Source of the DNA: Flavobacterium sp. TAB 87
GTDB taxonomy: Bacteria > Bacteroidota > Bacteroidia > Flavobacteriales > Flavobacteriaceae
NCBI RefSeq assembly: GCF_001529295.1
Contig: NZ_LLWK01000038.1
Location: 124,001-188,000, forward strand
Reading direction: 5' to 3'
DNA length: 64,000 bases
Shown piece by piece: positions 63,350 through 64,000 of the stretch. A program made the translations under genes and the position numbers. Numbering within the stretch: position 1 is the first letter of the stretch; each line of letters begins with the position of its first letter. The notes beneath the pieces are model-generated. The model ran no database searches and was not told the DNA's origin. It saw nothing but the letters and a program-made list of their open reading frames with translations.

Positions 63350-64000
63350 ATGAGACATTTTATACTGACATTTCTACTTTGTGTTTCTGCCTTTCTTTCG
63401 GCTCAAGAAAAAGATAAAGCTTTGCCTACTGCCAACGAAGAATATGCGCAAAAAAACTACGTTGATGCCGAAGCCAACTACCGTATCTCACAATCAAGAT
63501 TTCCAAATCGCAGCGTTGCAGCTTACAATATGGGGAATACGATTTACAAACAAAAGCAGGCTGGCGAAGCGAAGTTTGCGTATGCAAATGCTATAAAAAA
63601 TGCGAAAACAAAGCCGCAAAAACATAAAGCTTTCCACAATTTAGGGAATGCCTTTATGTTAGAGAAAGATTATACACAAGCAGTGGAAGCCTATAAAAAT
63701 GCGCTGCGCAACAATCCTACTGATGATGAAACGCGGTATAATTATGCTTTGGCTAAAAAACTGCTAAAAGAAAATCCACCGAAAAAAGATCAAAACAAGG
63801 ATAAAGATAAAGATAAAGACAAAGACAAAAAAGACGATCAAAAAGACAAGGATAAAAAAGATCAAGATAAAAAAGACGGAAAAGACGACAAGGATAAGGA
63901 TAAAAAGGATAAAGATGATCCAAATAAAGAACCTAAAAAAGACGATCCTTCCGATAAAGACAAAGAGCCAAAACCACAACCTGGCGGGATTTCTAAGCAA
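63350..64000 (+). CDS. batC: Tetratricopeptide protein BatC (cut by the window end)
   Basis: The frame starts at ATG 63350 and is still open at the right edge (217 codons seen). Signal peptide MRHFILTFLLCVSAFLSAQE; TPR units (about residues 25-140, for example AAYNMGNTIYKQ and AFHNLGNAFMLEKDYTQAVEAY, NNPTDDETRYNYALA); then a very long Lys/Asp-rich linker (from about 145), low in complexity. It is the usual partner of BatA and BatB. The end of the linker and C-terminus are outside the window. Confidence 0.9.
   Translation, partial: MRHFILTFLLCVSAFLSAQEKDKALPTANEEYAQKNYVDAEANYRISQSRFPNRSVAAYNMGNTIYKQKQAGEAKFAYANAIKNAKTKPQKHKAFHNLGNAFMLEKDYTQAVEAYKNALRNNPTDDETRYNYALAKKLLKENPPKKDQNKDKDKDKDKDKKDDQKDKDKKDQDKKDGKDDKDKDKKDKDDPNKEPKKDDPSDKDKEPKPQPGGISKQ

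Noticed and set aside
63764-64000. Open frame on the minus strand opposite the BatC linker
   Set aside because: It is the antisense of the Lys/Asp-rich repeat, and codes for an implausible run of I/F/V residues. The plus-strand batC frame is the real gene.
1-64000. Mobile element, prophage or plasmid origin
   Set aside because: I saw no transposase, integrase, phage structural or replication gene and no long terminal inverted repeats.

Overview
The window looks like a chromosomal segment of a Flavobacterium-type member of the Bacteroidota (Flavobacteriaceae). The evidence is low-GC DNA, promoters with a TAnnTTTG -7 box, few Shine-Dalgarno sites, a SusC/SusD pair, a PorZ-like type IX secretion protein, an OmpA protein with thrombospondin type 3 repeats, a mevalonate-pathway HMG-CoA synthase and a Bat (aerotolerance) operon. 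I see no phage, insertion sequence, CRISPR array or rRNA. Most of the window is conserved core genome.

Layout. 1-4.1 kb: accB (cut by the window edge), fabH, rpmF, a DUF177 protein and pdxA on the minus strand, with ribE divergent. 4.1-11.1 kb: a tiny membrane protein, a CAT-anticodon tRNA, methylmalonyl-CoA epimerase, an overlapping pair of uncharacterised envelope proteins, an Ig-like lipoprotein and an omega-amidase-type hydrolase. 11.1-23.3 kb: the accessory-looking island, with SusC, SusD, a GntP-family permease, a RidA protein, a D-threonine aldolase/D-serine dehydratase-type PLP enzyme and an M19 dipeptidase on the plus strand, then a convergent DeoR-type regulator and a secreted GH20 hexosaminidase. 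23.3-33 kb: succinate dehydrogenase (sdhCAB), HMG-CoA synthase, aminopeptidase P, ferritin, an unknown 118-residue protein, an alpha/beta hydrolase, and an ABC ATPase with a 99-residue membrane partner. 33-47.5 kb (all minus strand): AddB-like nuclease, OmpA, kbl, AddA-like helicase, lspA, a DksA-like protein, ileS and recO. 47.5-57.3 kb: porZ, gdhA, an outer-membrane beta-barrel protein, metB, a DUF3298 lipoprotein, an AlbA_2/Schlafen-type protein, an SDR and an aldo/keto reductase. 57.5-64 kb: the Bat operon (MoxR ATPase, DUF58, BatD-like, BatA, BatB, BatC), running off the right edge.

The most interesting part is 11.1-23.3 kb. I infer an uptake and degradation route for D-amino-acid-containing peptides or glycopeptides. 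SusCD would import across the outer membrane, the GntP/DsdX-like permease across the inner membrane, the M19 dipeptidase would release amino acids, the PLP enzyme would cleave or dehydrate a D-hydroxy amino acid, and RidA would hydrolyse the reactive enamine/imine. The locus has its own regulatory signature. TGCA tetranucleotides repeat at exactly 11-bp spacing upstream of susC (four in a row, plus a TGCA/TGCG pair exactly 66 bp further up), upstream of the GH20 gene (two) and imperfectly upstream of the DeoR-type gene. In both enzyme promoters the last repeat supplies the TTG of the -33 box, with exactly 21 bp to the -7 box. A nine-codon leader ORF ends in an ATGA overlap with the susC start. 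The substrate and the regulator-operator link are inferences. The gene identities, repeats and spacings are read directly from the sequence.
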